From Paraburkholderia aromaticivorans (GTDB taxonomy: Bacteria > Pseudomonadota > Gammaproteobacteria > Burkholderiales > Burkholderiaceae), in contig NZ_CP022994.1 of the NCBI RefSeq assembly GCF_002278075.1, positions 88,438 to 152,437 of the forward strand: a stretch of DNA of 64,000 nt, written 5' to 3'. Positions 15,536 through 26,905 of the stretch are shown piece after piece. Positions within the stretch are counted from its first letter, which is position 1. Every line of letters starts with the position of its first letter. The translations under genes and the position numbers were made by a program. A model generated the notes under the pieces. The model saw nothing but the letters and a program-made list of their open reading frames with translations, did not search any database and was not told the origin of the DNA.

Positions 15536-18500
15536 ACCGACGCCTCCGTGGTTTGCGGGTTTTTGCGGCGTGCAAACGCCCTGGTGACGATCACATAGAA
15601 CAGCGGCACGAAGAAGATCGCGAGGAACGTGGCCGTCAGCATGCCGCCGACGACGCCCGTACCGACTGAGTGTTGACTGCCCGAGCCGGCCCCGTGCGAG
15701 ATCGCGAGCGGCAATACACCGAGCACGAAGGCAGCCGACGTCATGATGATCGGCCTCAGTCGCAAACGGGCGGCCTGGACCGCAGCGGCGACCAGAGGAA
15801 CGTCATGTTTCTCGTGCAGATCCTTCGCGAACTCCACGATCAGGATCGCGTTCTTCGCCGACAGGCCGACCGTGGTCAGCAAACCGACCTGGAAGAACAC
15901 GTCGTTGGTCAGCCCACGAAGCAGTGTTGCCGACACTGCACCGATGATGCCGAGCGGGATTACCATCAGCACCGAGAACGGCACCGACCAGCTCTCGTAG
16001 AGCGCCGCCAGACACAGGAACACGATCAGGACCGACAGGGCATACAAGGCCGGTGCCTGCGCGCCAGAAGCCCTCTCCTCATAGGAGAGTCCCGTCGGCG
16101 CAATGCTGAAGCCGTGGGGCAACTGGGCCGCGATGCGTTCCACCTCCTGCATTGCTTCGCCCGAGCTATGGCCTGGCGCCGGCTGTCCTTGCAGTTCGAC
16201 CGCGGAAATACCGTTATAGCGTTCAAGCTTCGGCGAACCGTAGATCCACGAACCGGTAGCGATGGCCGAGAAAGGCACCATCTCGCCGTTATCGTTGCGC
16301 AGATACCATTTGTTAAGATCTTCAGGACTCACGCGCGAGTCAGGTTTGCCCTGTATGAAGACCTTCTTGACGCGGCCGCGATCAACGAAATCGTTGATGT
16401 ATTGCGATCCCCAGGCGGCGGTCATGGTTTCGTTAACCGAATCCAGACTTACCTGCAGCGCACGCGCTTTCTCGTCGTCAATATTGACGTGGAATTGCGG
16501 TTCGTCGTTCATCCCGTTAGGCCGCACGTTGGCGAGCAACGGATCCCTGGCCGCAAGCGCGAGGAACCGGTTTCGCGCGGCCATCAACGCTTCATGCCCC
16601 TGGCCTGTATCGTCCTGGAGGAACACGTCGAAACCCTGCGAGTTGCCCATTTCCATAATGGCCGGCGGCACAATCGGAATGACCATCCCGTCCCTGATCT
16701 TCCCGAAAACCGCTCTGGCGCGCTCGGCGACGCCGAACACGGTGGGGTCATCGCCCGTGCGCTGGACCCAAGGCTTAAGGGAGACAAACGCCATCGCGGA
16801 ATTCTGGCCACGACCCGCGAAGTTGAAGCCATTGACCGTAAAGACCGACTCCACAGCGCCGGATTCATCCTCAAGCAGGTGATCGCGCACTGTCGTGAGT
16901 ACCTGTTCGGTACGCGCGGCTGACGCATTCGGTGGCATCTGAACCTGAACGAACATAGTGCCCTGATCTTCCTCGGGCAGAAATGCCGTCGGGATCCGCG
17001 TGAAGAGAAAGCCCATTCCAACGACGATCACCCCGTACACCACCAGATATCGGCCTTTCCTGGCAAGGATCGAGCCGACCATGCCCTCGTATCGGGCAGC
17101 ACCGCGATCGAACGTTTTGTTGAACCACCCGAAGAAACCCTTCTTTTCGTGATGACCTGCCGCCACCGGCTTCAATAGCGTCGCGCACAGCGCCGGCGTG
17201 AAAACCAGCGCAACCAGCACGGACAGCGCCATCGCTGACACGATCGTGACCGAGAACTGACGGTAGATCACACCGGTGGATCCGCCAAAGAAGGCCATCG
17301 GAAGAAACACCGCCGACAGGACCATTGCAATGCCAACGAGCGCACCCTGGATCTGGCCCATCGATTTACGCGTCGCCTCTTTTGGACTCAGGCCCTCTTC
17401 CGCCATCACACGCTCGACGTTTTCGACGACTACAATCGCGTCATCGACGAGCAGACCGATGGCCAGCACCATGCCGAACATCGTCAGGATGTTGATCGTA
17501 AAGCCGAAGGCCGCGAGCACCCCGAACGTCCCCAGCAGCACGACCGGCACGGCTAAGGTCGGAATCAGCGTCGCACGGATATTTTGCAGGAACAGGTACA
17601 TCACGAGGAACACAAGCACGATGCCCTCGATCAGCGTTTTGACCACCTCTTCGATCGACGCATGCACAACCGGCGATGTGTCATATGGGATCACAATCTT
17701 CACGCCCGGCGGAAGGAGCGCCTTCTTCGCATCAAGGACCTTGCGCACGGCAGTGACCGTATCGAGCAGATTCGCCCCGGTCGCAAGACGAAGCGCAATA
17801 CCTGCGGACGGCTTCCCGTTGTATTTACTCGAGATGGAATAGGTTTCGGCTCCAAGGCCGACGTCCGCGACGTCGCGCAGGCGAACCTGCGAGCCGTCCC
17901 GATTGACCTTCAGAAGGATCTGTTTGAATTCTTCTGCAGTCTTCATCCGCACCTTGCCGATCACCGTCGCATTCAACTCGACCCCACGACCGGTCGGCAA
18001 GCCGCCCAGCATACCGGACGAAACCTGCACGTTCTGTGCACTGATCGCCGCGGAGACATCCTGAGGTGTGAGCGAATAGCTGTCCAGTTTGGCCGGATCG
18101 AGCCAGATCCGCATCGCATACTGGGAGCCCATCAACAGATAGTCGCCAACCCCCTTTGTCCGCAGGATCGGATCCTGCAGATTGGAGGCCAGATAATTCC
18201 CGAGGTCATAGCTCGACATCTTCCCGTCTTCGGATACCAGGCTCACCACCATCATGAAGTTGATCTGGTACTTGGCGACGCGGATGCCCTGCTGCTGAAC
18301 TTCCTGGGGCAGGAGCGGTGTCGCAAGTTGCAGCTTGTTCTGCACCTGCACCTGCGCGATGTCCGGATTGGTACCCTGATCGAACGTGACGATAATCTGC
18401 ATGCTACCGTCTGAATTGCTGTTCGAGGTGATATACCGCAGCCCGTCCAGTCCGTTGAGCTGCTGTTCAATCACCTGCACTACCGTGTCTTGCACCGTTT

Positions 18501-18663
18501 GTGCAGAAGCACCCGGATAGGTGACGGTAACGCTTACCGCAGGTGCCGCAATGTTCGGGTACTGGTTCACCGGCAACGAGCGGATCGCCAGATAACCGGC
18601 GAGCATGATCACGAGGGCGATCACCCACGCAAAAATGGGTCGATTAATAAAGATCTTTGACAT
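15532..18663 (-). CDS. RND multidrug efflux transporter (HAE1/AcrB type)
   Basis: The 1043-residue inner-membrane pump starts [20 protein letters not shown], the family's first transmembrane helix, and has 12 predicted membrane segments in the usual arrangement. The proton-relay aspartate pair is present in [20 protein letters not shown]. Porter-domain motifs such as [20 protein letters not shown] are intact. It exports hydrophobic drugs or solvents using the proton gradient; the substrate cannot be told from sequence. It lies 11 bp after the membrane-fusion gene. Confidence 0.95.
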   Translation of the reverse strand: MSKIFINRPIFAWVIALVIMLAGYLAIRSLPVNQYPNIAAPAVSVTVTYPGASAQTVQDTVVQVIEQQLNGLDGLRYITSNSNSDGSMQIIVTFDQGTNPDIAQVQVQNKLQLATPLLPQEVQQQGIRVAKYQINFMMVVSLVSEDGKMSSYDLGNYLASNLQDPILRTKGVGDYLLMGSQYAMRIWLDPAKLDSYSLTPQDVSAAISAQNVQVSSGMLGGLPTGRGVELNATVIGKVRMKTAEEFKQILLKVNRDGSQVRLRDVADVGLGAETYSISSKYNGKPSAGIALRLATGANLLDTVTAVRKVLDAKKALLPPGVKIVIPYDTSPVVHASIEEVVKTLIEGIVLVFLVMYLFLQNIRATLIPTLAVPVVLLGTFGVLAAFGFTINILTMFGMVLAIGLLVDDAIVVVENVERVMAEEGLSPKEATRKSMGQIQGALVGIAMVLSAVFLPMAFFGGSTGVIYRQFSVTIVSAMALSVLVALVFTPALCATLLKPVAAGHHEKKGFFGWFNKTFDRGAARYEGMVGSILARKGRYLVVYGVIVVGMGFLFTRIPTAFLPEEDQGTMFVQVQMPPNASAARTEQVLTTVRDHLLEDESGAVESVFTVNGFNFAGRGQNSAMAFVSLKPWVQRTGDDPTVFGVAERARAVFGKIRDGMVIPIVPPAIMEMGNSQGFDVFLQDDTGQGHEALMAARNRFLALAARDPLLANVRPNGMNDEPQFHVNIDDEKARALQVSLDSVNETMTAAWGSQYINDFVDRGRVKKVFIQGKPDSRVSPEDLNKWYLRNDNGEMVPFSAIATGSWIYGSPKLERYNGISAVELQGQPAPGHSSGEAMQEVERIAAQLPHGFSIAPTGLSYEERASGAQAPALYALSVLIVFLCLAALYESWSVPFSVLMVIPLGIIGAVSATLLRGLTNDVFFQVGLLTTVGLSAKNAILIVEFAKDLHEKHDVPLVAAAVQAARLRLRPIIMTSAAFVLGVLPLAISHGAGSGSQHSVGTGVVGGMLTATFLAIFFVPLFYVIVTRAFARRKNPQTTEASV

Positions 18664-18674
18664 TGGCCCTCCGG

Positions 18675-19868
18675 TTAGCTGCCAGCCGCGGCTGACGCCG
18701 GCGCAATTGCGGCGTTCGTGCTACCCGGTTCATCGCCCAGGTCGACGTGCACATTGGTCGCCGGCACCGCAGACACGGTAATACCAGGCTGCAGCCGCTG
18801 AAGGCCTTCGGTCACAACCCGCTCACCCGCGCGCAGACCTGAACGCAGGAGCCACGTGTTGCCGACCGTGCGGTCGACCTGAATCGGGCGCAGATTCGCC
18901 TTGTTGTCCGGACCCACTACCCATGCAATGGCTGCCCCGGTCGTGTCGCGAGCGACAGCCTGTTCAGGAACCAGGATTGCATCGCTCCTGACGCCTTCGT
19001 TAAGTCGCGCATGCACGAACATTCCCGGCAGCAGGTCGCGTTCCGAATTCGGGAAGATCGCACGCAATGTGATCATTCCGGTCCCTTCATCCACGCTGAC
19101 CTCGGAAAATTTCAGCGTACCTGCCTGCCCGTAGGAGCTACCGTCTTCAAGCACCAGACTCACGCTTGCAGCGTTTTTGCCCGTGCTCTTAAGTTGGCCG
19201 CTGGCCAGCTCACGTCGCAAGCGCATCATGTCGATCGACGACTGCGTCACGTCCACGTAAATGGGGTCGAGCTGTTGAACAACCGCAAGCGACTGGGACT
19301 GACCGTTGGTGACGAGAGCGCCTTCGGTCACTGCCGAGCGACCAATGCGCCCGGAAATCGGCGCATAGACTTTCGTGTACGCGAGATTAATGCGGGCTGT
19401 TTCAACGTCGGCCTGCGCCTGCTGATAGGCGGACATCGCATCGTCGTACTGCTGCTTGCTGACCGCGTTATCAACCAGCAGTTTCTGATCGCGTTCGGCC
19501 AGACGCTGAGCGGTAGTCAGCGCCGCACGTGCCTTGTCGTAGGCGGCCCGGTACGGCGCTTCGTCGATCTGATAGAGCTGCTGCCCCTGTTTGACGTCTG
19601 CGCCTTCCGTGAACAGCCGCTTCTGGATGACTCCGCTTACCTGCGGCCGCACCTCCGCCACGCGCCAGGCGCTTGTGCGACCTGGCAGTTCGGACGTGAG
19701 AGTAACGGGTTGGGACTGAAGCGTGACAGTGCCGACTTCAGGTGTTGCGGTTTGCACGACCGTCTTCTTGTCGCACCCGGTGAGCAGGAACGCGGCAGCG
19801 ATTGAACATGTCGTTAGCGTCATTAAGCCGCGGGACCGGAATTTGAAAACCATATTTGGATAAGCCAT
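18675..19868 (-). CDS. RND periplasmic membrane-fusion protein (AcrA type)
   Basis: A lipoprotein signal ends FLLTGCDKK. It is followed by the AcrA-type barrel-sandwich and hairpin ([54 protein letters not shown]) and the beta-barrel part ([14 protein letters not shown]). It links pump and outer-membrane factor and is the first gene of the operon. The frame is open 56 codons further upstream but without family residues; I use ATG 19868, though an ATG five codons later is also possible and neither has a clear ribosome site. No TetR repressor is divergent from it, unlike many such pumps. Confidence 0.9.
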   Translation of the reverse strand: MAYPNMVFKFRSRGLMTLTTCSIAAAFLLTGCDKKTVVQTATPEVGTVTLQSQPVTLTSELPGRTSAWRVAEVRPQVSGVIQKRLFTEGADVKQGQQLYQIDEAPYRAAYDKARAALTTAQRLAERDQKLLVDNAVSKQQYDDAMSAYQQAQADVETARINLAYTKVYAPISGRIGRSAVTEGALVTNGQSQSLAVVQQLDPIYVDVTQSSIDMMRLRRELASGQLKSTGKNAASVSLVLEDGSSYGQAGTLKFSEVSVDEGTGMITLRAIFPNSERDLLPGMFVHARLNEGVRSDAILVPEQAVARDTTGAAIAWVVGPDNKANLRPIQVDRTVGNTWLLRSGLRAGERVVTEGLQRLQPGITVSAVPATNVHVDLGDEPGSTNAAIAPASAAAGS

Positions 19869-20183
19869 TGCAAAGAAAAGAGGTTCGTTCGCACCGAAGT
19901 TGCCGCCCACCGACCGCAGCAAGATCGCATTGAAAATCTTATAATGGCGCACTGTATCATCTATCAATACATGGTGCTTTTTGGTTCGCAACCCTTCCCT
20001 ATCCGCGCAGAGGCCCGCAAGACAGGTCGACAACACAGCATCGTGGCAGCGAGCCGGTTATCGGACAATGGCCCCTGTGAGGCGACCCCACTGACGTGCG
20101 TCAATCGACCGCGCCACACGAAATCTCTTCGCGATACGGCCCCCCCGGATGATTGCGCTCGTCGGAAAAGCACCAGGCATGTA
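19869..20183. other. upstream region of the efflux operon
   Basis: This 315-bp stretch between the membrane-fusion gene and the Tn-B left end has no gene I can support. It should hold the efflux promoter. Near 19941-19975 there is an AT-rich segment (TATCATCTATCAATACATGG) that could be part of it, but I cannot assign boxes with confidence. Confidence 0.35.
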
Positions 20184-20221
20184 GGGGTCGCTTGCGAAAA
20201 CGGAAAATAAAGCACGTTAGC
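20184..20221 (+). repeat. Tn-B left inverted repeat (38 bp)
   Basis: Begins GGGGTCGCTTGCG and ends AAAGCACGTTAGC. The right copy has one extra T near the inner end and one base change (GC to GA) after CTT. Confidence 0.9.
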
Positions 20222-20663
20222 GGCGGACGAACGTTGCCAGACGACCCCTTGGAGTCATTCAAAATCGAATCTCGAACGGCCGCTTCCGCCCTTGCATGAG
20301 CCGATCGTCGACGGCTGATTGACCTGCGCAGCGCTATCGTTCACGGTGGTCGCCGCGGCAAACCGCGCAAAGCAGGTCAAGAAATTCCAGTAGCAGTGAA
20401 ACCATACCGCTGGCCCCGCGATGAATGGACGGACGCGGGGCAAGAGACCGACCCCGATAATCGCAAAATGCGAACTTTGTATAGTTCAAATGCAGTTTGA
20501 TTGATCCAGATGAACCAACTGGCAGATTTAGGCTGCCCTACCAGGCTGCAAAGCCTCATAGTTTGTGCTTGAGTTCGCCGCCCCCTTGCTGCCAGACGCT
20601 ATTGAGCGTCCTGCGATGCTGTATGGCCTCTGCGGGGGAGGGGCGGGACACGGAGGCCATCCT
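20222..20663. other. gene-free left part of Tn-B
   Basis: About 440 bp with no gene I can support. The last bases carry the GGAGG ribosome site of the next small gene. Confidence 0.35.
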
Positions 20664-20900
20664 ATGGAATCGTTTCTGAGTGCGCATGAACTGTCAGCGC
20701 TCATGCTTATAGAACAAGCTCCCTCGCACGCTGATCTTGACCGGCGCGAGGTCGAACAGCTTATAGGCCGGCAATTGGTTGAGCGCGCCGCAGGCGCATC
20801 CGGTGCGTCTGAATTTAAGGTAACAGACAATGGAAGCGCAGTCCTGACACGGATATTCGCCTTCGATATACGGGCGCAGAAAGTTGATCCGCCTGCGTAA
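20664..20900 (+). CDS. small hypothetical protein in Tn-B
   Basis: A 78-residue product beginning MESFLSAHELSALMLIEQAP and ending KVDPPA. GGAGG lies seven bases before the ATG, which decides the start over an open frame 33 codons longer. The sequence EVEQLIGRQLVERAAGASGA then EFKVTDNGSAVLTRI suggests a small winged-helix-like fold, as in fragments of MarR or PadR proteins, but I cannot assign a function. It converges with the response regulator gene 69 bp away and may be cargo of the transposon. Confidence 0.6.
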   Translation: MESFLSAHELSALMLIEQAPSHADLDRREVEQLIGRQLVERAAGASGASEFKVTDNGSAVLTRIFAFDIRAQKVDPPA

Positions 20901-20969
20901 CCCGCAACACCAAAACTCCGATGCGGCATGATGCGTGTCAGTGTGACATCGACACGCTCCAGGGGCGAC

Positions 20970-21623
20970 TTAGAGCAGCTCGGCACCGTCATCTTCAAGA
21001 AGGTCGTGGCGCACAGCGTAGCGCACAAGCGCCGCGTCGTTCGCGAGGCCGGACTTTTCCAGAATGTTCGTCCTATGTGTGCTGACCGTCTTGGCACTCA
21101 AACCCAGCTTTCCTGCGATCACTGCAATAGATTCGCCTGCCGCAATCAGGAGAAGTATCTGGAATTCGCGGGCGGACAGGCGCTGGTGGGGAAATGAAGA
21201 ATCGACTTCAGCAAAACCGTGGGCGATCTGGTCCGCCATCATAAGACTTACATAGATGCCTCCGGACGCAACCTTTCGGGCCGCCGCTATAAAGTCTTTG
21301 CCAGGCGTATCTTTCGTAACGTATCCGGACGCTCCGGCCTTGAACGCACGAACTGCGTACGCCTGCTCAGGATGCATCGTCACCACCAGAATGCGCAACG
21401 AAGGATTTTCGATCTTGATCAGGGGGATCAGATCGAGGCCATGGAGGCCGGGCATTGAGAGGCCGAGAGTAAGCAAGGCTGCATCGGTCGCTCTCGCAAG
21501 TGCCAGCGTGCTTGCTCCGTCGGCCGCTTCACCTGCAAACTCGAACTCCCCTGTGCTGCACAGCAGCGCACGCAGCCCCTCACGCATGACACCATGCGCG
21601 TCAGAAATTGCCACCTTCGTCAT
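20970..21623 (-). CDS. NarL/FixJ-type response regulator without the phospho-acceptor Asp
   Basis: The 217-residue protein has a receiver domain (VMREGLRALL, VVTMHPEQAYAVRAFKAGAS, GYVTKDTPG) and a C-terminal LuxR helix-turn-helix (LSAREFQILLLIAAGESIAV, LGLSAKTVSTHRTNILEKSG). At the phosphorylation site, where LLDLSMP is expected, it reads TLGLSMP, so Asp is replaced by Gly54. The acidic pair near the N-terminus is also reduced (SDAH rather than DDH). The conserved Lys is kept (VTKD). It probably acts without phosphorylation. No histidine kinase is nearby. It is a passenger of Tn-B. Confidence 0.85.
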   Translation of the reverse strand: MTKVAISDAHGVMREGLRALLCSTGEFEFAGEAADGASTLALARATDAALLTLGLSMPGLHGLDLIPLIKIENPSLRILVVTMHPEQAYAVRAFKAGASGYVTKDTPGKDFIAAARKVASGGIYVSLMMADQIAHGFAEVDSSFPHQRLSAREFQILLLIAAGESIAVIAGKLGLSAKTVSTHRTNILEKSGLANDAALVRYAVRHDLLEDDGAELL

Positions 21624-22010
21624 GGATCACTCTCATGGAAAGAGGCGAGATTGCCTTTTGTCATGATGGACCGTTGGCCATGCAGATCGAAGGTTACTTT
21701 GTAACAGCACACATCGTGGAGTTTCGGTCAAAATTCCGGCGTTTACCTCCATTTAAGTTCCCAAACACGGGTTAATTTGCCGTTTCGCCGCTGTAGATCC
21801 CCAAGAGGCCAATGTGCTACGGGACTCCAGGTCCACGAGCAGCGCTCGGAGCGTTCTCTTTGTGTGCTTGCACGTGGCAGTCGGCTGTTCTTCGTATTTC
21901 AGCCGCTCGAGAGAACATCACCAAAGTCTCTTCATGGCCGCACTGCGCCGCTCCGCCAGCTTACTTAGGACAGTTGCCGCGCACAACACCCCCAACAGGA
22001 AAGGCTAACG
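21624..22010. other. gene-free interval between response regulator and TnpA
   Basis: About 390 bp upstream of the response regulator and downstream of TnpA. I see no gene, strong hairpin or repeat. Confidence 0.35.
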
Positions 22011-24977
22011 CTAGTGGTCCCGGGCGGGACGCAGTGGCCGGAATCCACCGCGCCGCACGTTCTGGTCCTCGCGCCACACGTAATCGCCCGTCAGGTTGAT
22101 GTGCTCCCAGCCAAGCGGTGAGAGATACGGTAGCAAAACTGCATCGGGCGGGGTACCGCGTGTGACCATCGCGTGGACAGCCCGTTCGAGGTAGACGGTG
22201 TTCCACAGAACGATTGCGGCAGTGACCAGATTCAGGCCACTTGCACGGTAGCGCTGCGACTCAAAGCTGCGATCGCGGATTTCGCCAAGCCGGTAGAAGA
22301 AGACCGAACGTGCAAGTGCATTGCGGGCCTCGCCCTTGTTCAGGCCGACGTGAACGCGGCGGCGCAGTTCGACGTTCTGCAGCCAGTCGAGGATGAACAG
22401 TGTACGCTCGATACGACCGATCTCGCGTAGCGCAACGGCGAGGCCGTTCTGCCGCGGATAGCTGCCGAGCTTGCGCAGCATCAGTGAAGCGGTGACGGTA
22501 CCCTGCCGGATCGACGTCGCCAGGCGCAGGATCTCGTCCCAGTTCCGCCGGATTGCCTTCTCGTTGTACGTGTCACCAATCATCGACTGGAGCGCCGGAT
22601 AGTCCTTCACGCTGCCAGGCACGTACAGCTTCATGTCGTGGAGATCGCGGATGCGGGGCGCGAACCGGAAGCCCAGCAGGTGCATCAATGCAAAAACGTG
22701 GTCGGTGAAACCGTTGGTGTCGGTGTAATGTTCCTGAATGCGCAGATCCGACTCATGGTATAGCAGGCCGTCGAGCACGTAGGTCGAATCGCGCACGCCG
22801 ACGTTCACGAGGTTCGGGTAGAACGGCGCGTATTGGTCGGAGATGTGCGTGTAGAACATCCGGCCTGGTTCGGCGCCATACTTCGGGTTCACATGTCCGG
22901 TACTCTCGGCGCGTCCGCCGGCCCGGAAACGCTGCCCGTCCGATGACGAAGTGCTGCCGTCACCCCAATGGGTAGCGAACGGCTGGGCGAACTGTGCGTT
23001 GACCAGTTCGCCCAGCGCCTGCGAATAAGTCTCGTCACGGATGTGCCACGCCTGCAGCCACGAGAGTTTCGCGTAGGTGGTCCCCGGGCATGCTTCTGCC
23101 ATCTTTGTCAGTCCGAGGTTTATCGCATCGGCCAGGACCGTCGTGAGCAGCAATGTCTTGTCTTTTGCGCTCTCTCCGGTCTTCAGGTGCATGAAATGGC
23201 GAGTGAATCCGGTCCACGCATCGACCTCCATCAGCAGTTCGGTGATCTTCACGCGCGGCAGCATGACCGACGTCTGGTCGATCAGCGTCTGGGCAGCCTC
23301 GGGCACTGCTGCATCGAGTGGCGTGATTTTCAGGCCCGATTCCGTAATGATCGCATCGGGCAGTCCGTTTTCGGCCGCGAGCCGGTTGACGGTTGCCAGC
23401 CGCTCCTCCAGCAACTGCCGCCGCTCGTTCAGGTAACGGTCGCAGTCGGTGGTGATGGGTATTGGCAGCGCATTGTCCCGCCTGATCGCCTGGAAATTTT
23501 CCGCCGGAAGCAGATAGTCGTCGAAGTCCTTGAACTGGCGTGAGCCCTGCACCCAGATGTCGCCTGATCGCAGCGCATTCTTCAACTCGGCCAGCGCACA
23601 CAACTCGTAGTAACGACGATCAATACCGGTGTCGGTCAAGACCAGTTGTTTCCACCGCGGCTTGACGAAGGCGGTCGGCGCGTCCGCCGGCATCTTGCGC
23701 ACGCCATCATTGTCCATGGCCTTGATCATGTTGACGGCGTTGAGCACATCGGTCGCCGCCGGCGCCGCGCGCAGTTTCAGGATTTCGAGGAAAGCCGGTA
23801 CGTAGCGACGCAGCGTCGCGTAATGGTCGCCGATCTGATGCAGGAAATCGAACGCTTCGGGCTGGGCCAGTTGCTCGGCCTCGCTGACACTTTTCGTGAA
23901 TACCTCCCACGACATGACGGACTCGATCGCCTTGAAGGCATCGCCGCCATTTTCCCTGGCCTTCAGCAGGGCGCGGCCGAGCTTCCCGTACAGTCTCACC
24001 TTGTCGTTGATCGCCTTGCCCGAGCGGTGGAACTGCTGCTGATGTTTCTTTTTCGCGGCATTGAAAAGCCGACCGATGATGCGGTCGTGCAGGTCGACGA
24101 TTTCATCGGTGACTGTCGCTGTCGCTTCCATGACGATGGCCGCCAAGGTCGCGTGACGACGCTGTGTTTCGAACTTCCCGAGGTCGTGTGGCGTCATCTG
24201 CGCGCCTTCGCGCGCAATCTTGAGCAAACGGTTTCTGTGCACCAGCCGGTCGAGGCCCGCGGGCAGGTCGACGGCGTGAAGGATTTTCAGGCGGTCGATG
24301 TGCTGCAGCATCTGTCGCGAACTCGCCTTGCCCGGCGGCAGCCGCAACCATGCCAGCCACGTCATGCGGCCGTCGTCCCGACGCTTCAGTAACTCGTCGA
24401 GTCTTCGCCGATGACCGTCCGACAGCAATTCCGTGAGCACGTCGTGGATGCGACGCGTCGCGCGGGTGACCGCTTCAGCACAGATCCGCTCGATCACGTT
24501 CGAACCCGGCAACAGGATTGCCTGCCGGCGCAGATATTCGAGCAGCGCCTGCGCGAGTACGAAGCCCTTGTCGGTCTGCATTGCCAGGTCGACGAGTGCC
24601 AGTACCGCCGGATGGTAGTCGGCCACCGTAAGCGGACGCAGTTGCAGCGCCGCCTGCAGTTCGAGCAGATGCTCACGGCGCGTCTGGTCCCGCTGCGCGT
24701 ACGCCTCCCAGTGCGACGGTGCAATGCCGAGTTGCCCGGCAACGTACCGCAGCAGCGCGGGCGGAGGCTCGACACCAGCGCTCAAAGCGAAGCCCGGAAA
24801 ACGCAAGCAGCAGAACTGGACGGCAAATCCGAGGCGATTGGCCGTTCCTCGATGCTGCCTGATCAGCGACATGTCCTGCTCGCTAAACGTGTAGTGGCGA
24901 ATTAGATCATCGTGGCTGTCAGGGAACGAAAACAGGCTGTCTCGCTCGGCCGGCGAGAGAATGGAACGACGGGGCAT
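22011..24977 (-). CDS. tnpA: Tn3-family transposase (Tn-B)
   Basis: A complete 988-residue TnpA. The N-terminus ([38 protein letters not shown]) is the DUF4158-type end-binding region. The catalytic part shows [80 protein letters not shown] and [12 protein letters not shown]. It belongs to the Tn21/Tn501 side of the family, unlike the Tn-A transposase. It is divergent from the recombinase gene across a 150-bp region with the core site. Confidence 0.95.
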   Translation of the reverse strand: MPRRSILSPAERDSLFSFPDSHDDLIRHYTFSEQDMSLIRQHRGTANRLGFAVQFCCLRFPGFALSAGVEPPPALLRYVAGQLGIAPSHWEAYAQRDQTRREHLLELQAALQLRPLTVADYHPAVLALVDLAMQTDKGFVLAQALLEYLRRQAILLPGSNVIERICAEAVTRATRRIHDVLTELLSDGHRRRLDELLKRRDDGRMTWLAWLRLPPGKASSRQMLQHIDRLKILHAVDLPAGLDRLVHRNRLLKIAREGAQMTPHDLGKFETQRRHATLAAIVMEATATVTDEIVDLHDRIIGRLFNAAKKKHQQQFHRSGKAINDKVRLYGKLGRALLKARENGGDAFKAIESVMSWEVFTKSVSEAEQLAQPEAFDFLHQIGDHYATLRRYVPAFLEILKLRAAPAATDVLNAVNMIKAMDNDGVRKMPADAPTAFVKPRWKQLVLTDTGIDRRYYELCALAELKNALRSGDIWVQGSRQFKDFDDYLLPAENFQAIRRDNALPIPITTDCDRYLNERRQLLEERLATVNRLAAENGLPDAIITESGLKITPLDAAVPEAAQTLIDQTSVMLPRVKITELLMEVDAWTGFTRHFMHLKTGESAKDKTLLLTTVLADAINLGLTKMAEACPGTTYAKLSWLQAWHIRDETYSQALGELVNAQFAQPFATHWGDGSTSSSDGQRFRAGGRAESTGHVNPKYGAEPGRMFYTHISDQYAPFYPNLVNVGVRDSTYVLDGLLYHESDLRIQEHYTDTNGFTDHVFALMHLLGFRFAPRIRDLHDMKLYVPGSVKDYPALQSMIGDTYNEKAIRRNWDEILRLATSIRQGTVTASLMLRKLGSYPRQNGLAVALREIGRIERTLFILDWLQNVELRRRVHVGLNKGEARNALARSVFFYRLGEIRDRSFESQRYRASGLNLVTAAIVLWNTVYLERAVHAMVTRGTPPDAVLLPYLSPLGWEHINLTGDYVWREDQNVRRGGFRPLRPARDH

Positions 24978-25071
24978 GGTGGGCTCGACAGAGGATGGGG
25001 ATGGCGCTGACGGCGGGTTGCAGCACCGATTCCACTGGACTGACGGTTCAGAAAAACAGCAGTGTAATACG

Positions 25072-25105
25072 ATCCATTGCCATAATCCTTCTTATCGCAA
25101 TGGAT
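25072..25105. other. candidate tyrosine-recombinase core site of Tn-B
   Basis: Arms ATCCATTGCCATAA (25072-25085) and TTATCGCAATGGAT (25092-25105) are inverted copies with one mismatch, around a 6-bp spacer TCCTTC. The layout equals that in Tn-A. It sits between the divergent tnpA and recombinase genes, where a resolution site and shared promoters would be expected. Confidence 0.75.
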
Positions 25106-25130
25106 GCCTTTTTTCACTAAACTGACAAAC

Positions 25131-26837
25131 ATGAAAACGCGTCAGTCCTGGCCTGCCTCGCACCCGGCCTCCACCGAACCGCTGGCGTTTCCGGATGCCG
25201 ACCAGCTTGCGGCGCTGCGCGGCTGGTATGCCGGCCTGTCTTCGCGGGCCGCCGTGGACCGCTACCTGTCTCACGCACGCGCGCCGGGCGCATCGGCGCG
25301 CGGCATCATCGGCGCGATCCGCCGTCAGCTTGTCAACCTTGCCGTTGAACGCCAGCGCGCCGATCTTGCTGATCTGCTGCAACATCCTGTTGGTGACCGG
25401 CTCGCCCGGGCAGGCGCGGTCGCACACGCGATCGAAATCCTGCGTGCGTTGCCGATGCCACAACCGCAGATCGCCGATGACATCGGCCTGTGGCTGACGC
25501 CGCGCGCGGCGCGCGTGCTGCGTGCGCATGGCATCGCGACCCTCGCGGACCTGACCGTGCGGGTGCCGCGTCGACGCCGCTGGTGGAGCACGGTGCGCGG
25601 ACTTGGCCAGACCAGTGCCCGGCAGATCGAGGCATTCTTTGCCGCCCATCCGCAACTGACGGAACGCGCTCACGCGCTGGTTGCCGTGACCACGTCGGGC
25701 GTCGTCGTCCCATGGGAGCAGTTGAGGGTGCCGCACGAGGTGGATGGTTCGCACGGCAGCTTCCGGGCGCCCAGGCGGGCCTGCGCGCTTGACGCGAACA
25801 ACGACTATGACGCGGTTCACGCGTGGCTCGCGTTGCACGAAACTCCTGCCACGCAGCGTGCCTACCGCAAGGAGGCTGAACGCCTGATTCTCTGGGCCAT
25901 CGTCGAACGTGGACGGGCGCTGTCCTCGCTCACAACAGAGGATGCGATCGCGTATCGGAGCTTTCTGCGGCATCCCGGTCCGCGCGAGCGGTGGGTCGGG
26001 CCGCCGCGGCCGCGCAGCGCCCCAGACTGGCGCCCGTTCTCTGGAAACCTGTCGGGCCGCTCGACCGCCTACGCACTCTCCGTGCTGGGCGCCCTGTTTC
26101 GCTGGCTGATCGAGCAACGCTACGTGCTTACCAATCCGTTTGCCGGTATCAAGGTGCGTGGCAAAACGCGTGTCGCGCCACTTGACACGGCGCGCGGCTT
26201 CACGGAAGGCGAATGGGGGCTGCTTCGCACGATCGCCAACGGACTGGAATGGTCCTACGGCTGGGAAGCACCCGCCGCGCAGCGGCTGCGCTTCCTGCTC
26301 GACTTTTCCTACGCAACCGGTCTGCGTGCGAGCGAACTTGTCGGCGCGAGGCTTGGCGACATCCGGATAGATGAACGCGGTGCCCACTGGCTCAATCTCG
26401 TGGGCAAGGGAGGCAAGCCCGGCAAGGTGGCTTTGCCGCCACTCGCGCGCGTTGCACTCGAACAGTACCTCGTCCAGAGGCATCTGCCAGTGACACCGCG
26501 GCGCTGGGATCCGAAAGCCCCGCTACTGGCGAGTTTTGATGGGGAAGGAGCAACGGGCATCACCCGTTCCCGTCTGTGGTTCGTGATGCGCGGTTTTTTC
26601 CGCCTGGCCGCCGATGTCATCGGCACCGATTATCCCGTACTAGCTGAAAAGTTGCATCGCGCCAGCCCCCACTGGACGCGCCATACCCACGCCACCCATG
26701 CGCTTGCTCGCGGCGCGGAGCTGACGACCGTGCGGGACAACCTGCGCCACGCCTCTATCGCAACGACCTCGATCTACCTGCTAAGCGACGAGGCTAAACG
26801 CTCCCGCCAGATGGACGAAGCGTTCGCCGCGCCGTAG
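25131..26837 (+). CDS. tyrosine recombinase of Tn-B
   Basis: A 568-residue protein clearly paralogous to the Tn-A recombinase along its whole length. Catalytic residues are in YATGLRASELVG, GKGGKPGKVALPP, HWTRHTHAT and LRHASIATTSIYL. It shares the unknown N-terminal domain (LAALRGWYAGLSSRAAVDRY; WLTPRAARVLRAHGIATLAD). An ATG at 25104 falls inside the core site, so I prefer 25131, though neither has a good ribosome site. It is expected to resolve cointegrates at 25072-25105. Confidence 0.87.
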   Translation: MKTRQSWPASHPASTEPLAFPDADQLAALRGWYAGLSSRAAVDRYLSHARAPGASARGIIGAIRRQLVNLAVERQRADLADLLQHPVGDRLARAGAVAHAIEILRALPMPQPQIADDIGLWLTPRAARVLRAHGIATLADLTVRVPRRRRWWSTVRGLGQTSARQIEAFFAAHPQLTERAHALVAVTTSGVVVPWEQLRVPHEVDGSHGSFRAPRRACALDANNDYDAVHAWLALHETPATQRAYRKEAERLILWAIVERGRALSSLTTEDAIAYRSFLRHPGPRERWVGPPRPRSAPDWRPFSGNLSGRSTAYALSVLGALFRWLIEQRYVLTNPFAGIKVRGKTRVAPLDTARGFTEGEWGLLRTIANGLEWSYGWEAPAAQRLRFLLDFSYATGLRASELVGARLGDIRIDERGAHWLNLVGKGGKPGKVALPPLARVALEQYLVQRHLPVTPRRWDPKAPLLASFDGEGATGITRSRLWFVMRGFFRLAADVIGTDYPVLAEKLHRASPHWTRHTHATHALARGAELTTVRDNLRHASIATTSIYLLSDEAKRSRQMDEAFAAP

Positions 26838-26866
26838 CCCACGCCCTTTCCGACAGGGCGTCGCCG

Positions 26867-26905
26867 GCTAAACGTGCTTTATTTTCCGTTTTCTCAAGCG
26901 ACCCC
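26867..26905 (-). repeat. Tn-B right inverted repeat (39 bp)
   Basis: Read leftward from 26905 it starts GGGGTCGCTTGAG and ends AAAGCACGTTTAGC. It interrupts a leftward reading frame coming from the conjugative backbone. Confidence 0.9.

Larger units (their letters stand above)
20184..26905. mobile_element. Tn-B, Tn3-family transposon with divergent tyrosine recombinase
   Basis: Inverted repeats start GGGGTCGCTTG and continue AAAACGGAAAATAAAGCACG, close to the ends of the Tn21/Tn501 group. Inside are a small ORF, a response regulator, a leftward TnpA and a rightward tyrosine recombinase, divergent across a core site as in the Tn4651 group. The 5-bp flanks differ (ATGTA left, TCGAA right), so no target duplication is visible. 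Confidence 0.9.

Noticed and set aside
3826..26905. A composite transposon moved as one unit by the outer repeats of Tn-A and Tn-B
   Set aside because: The two outer repeats are of different sequence and belong to different transposases, and the 5-bp flanks (TGACC, TCGAA) do not match.
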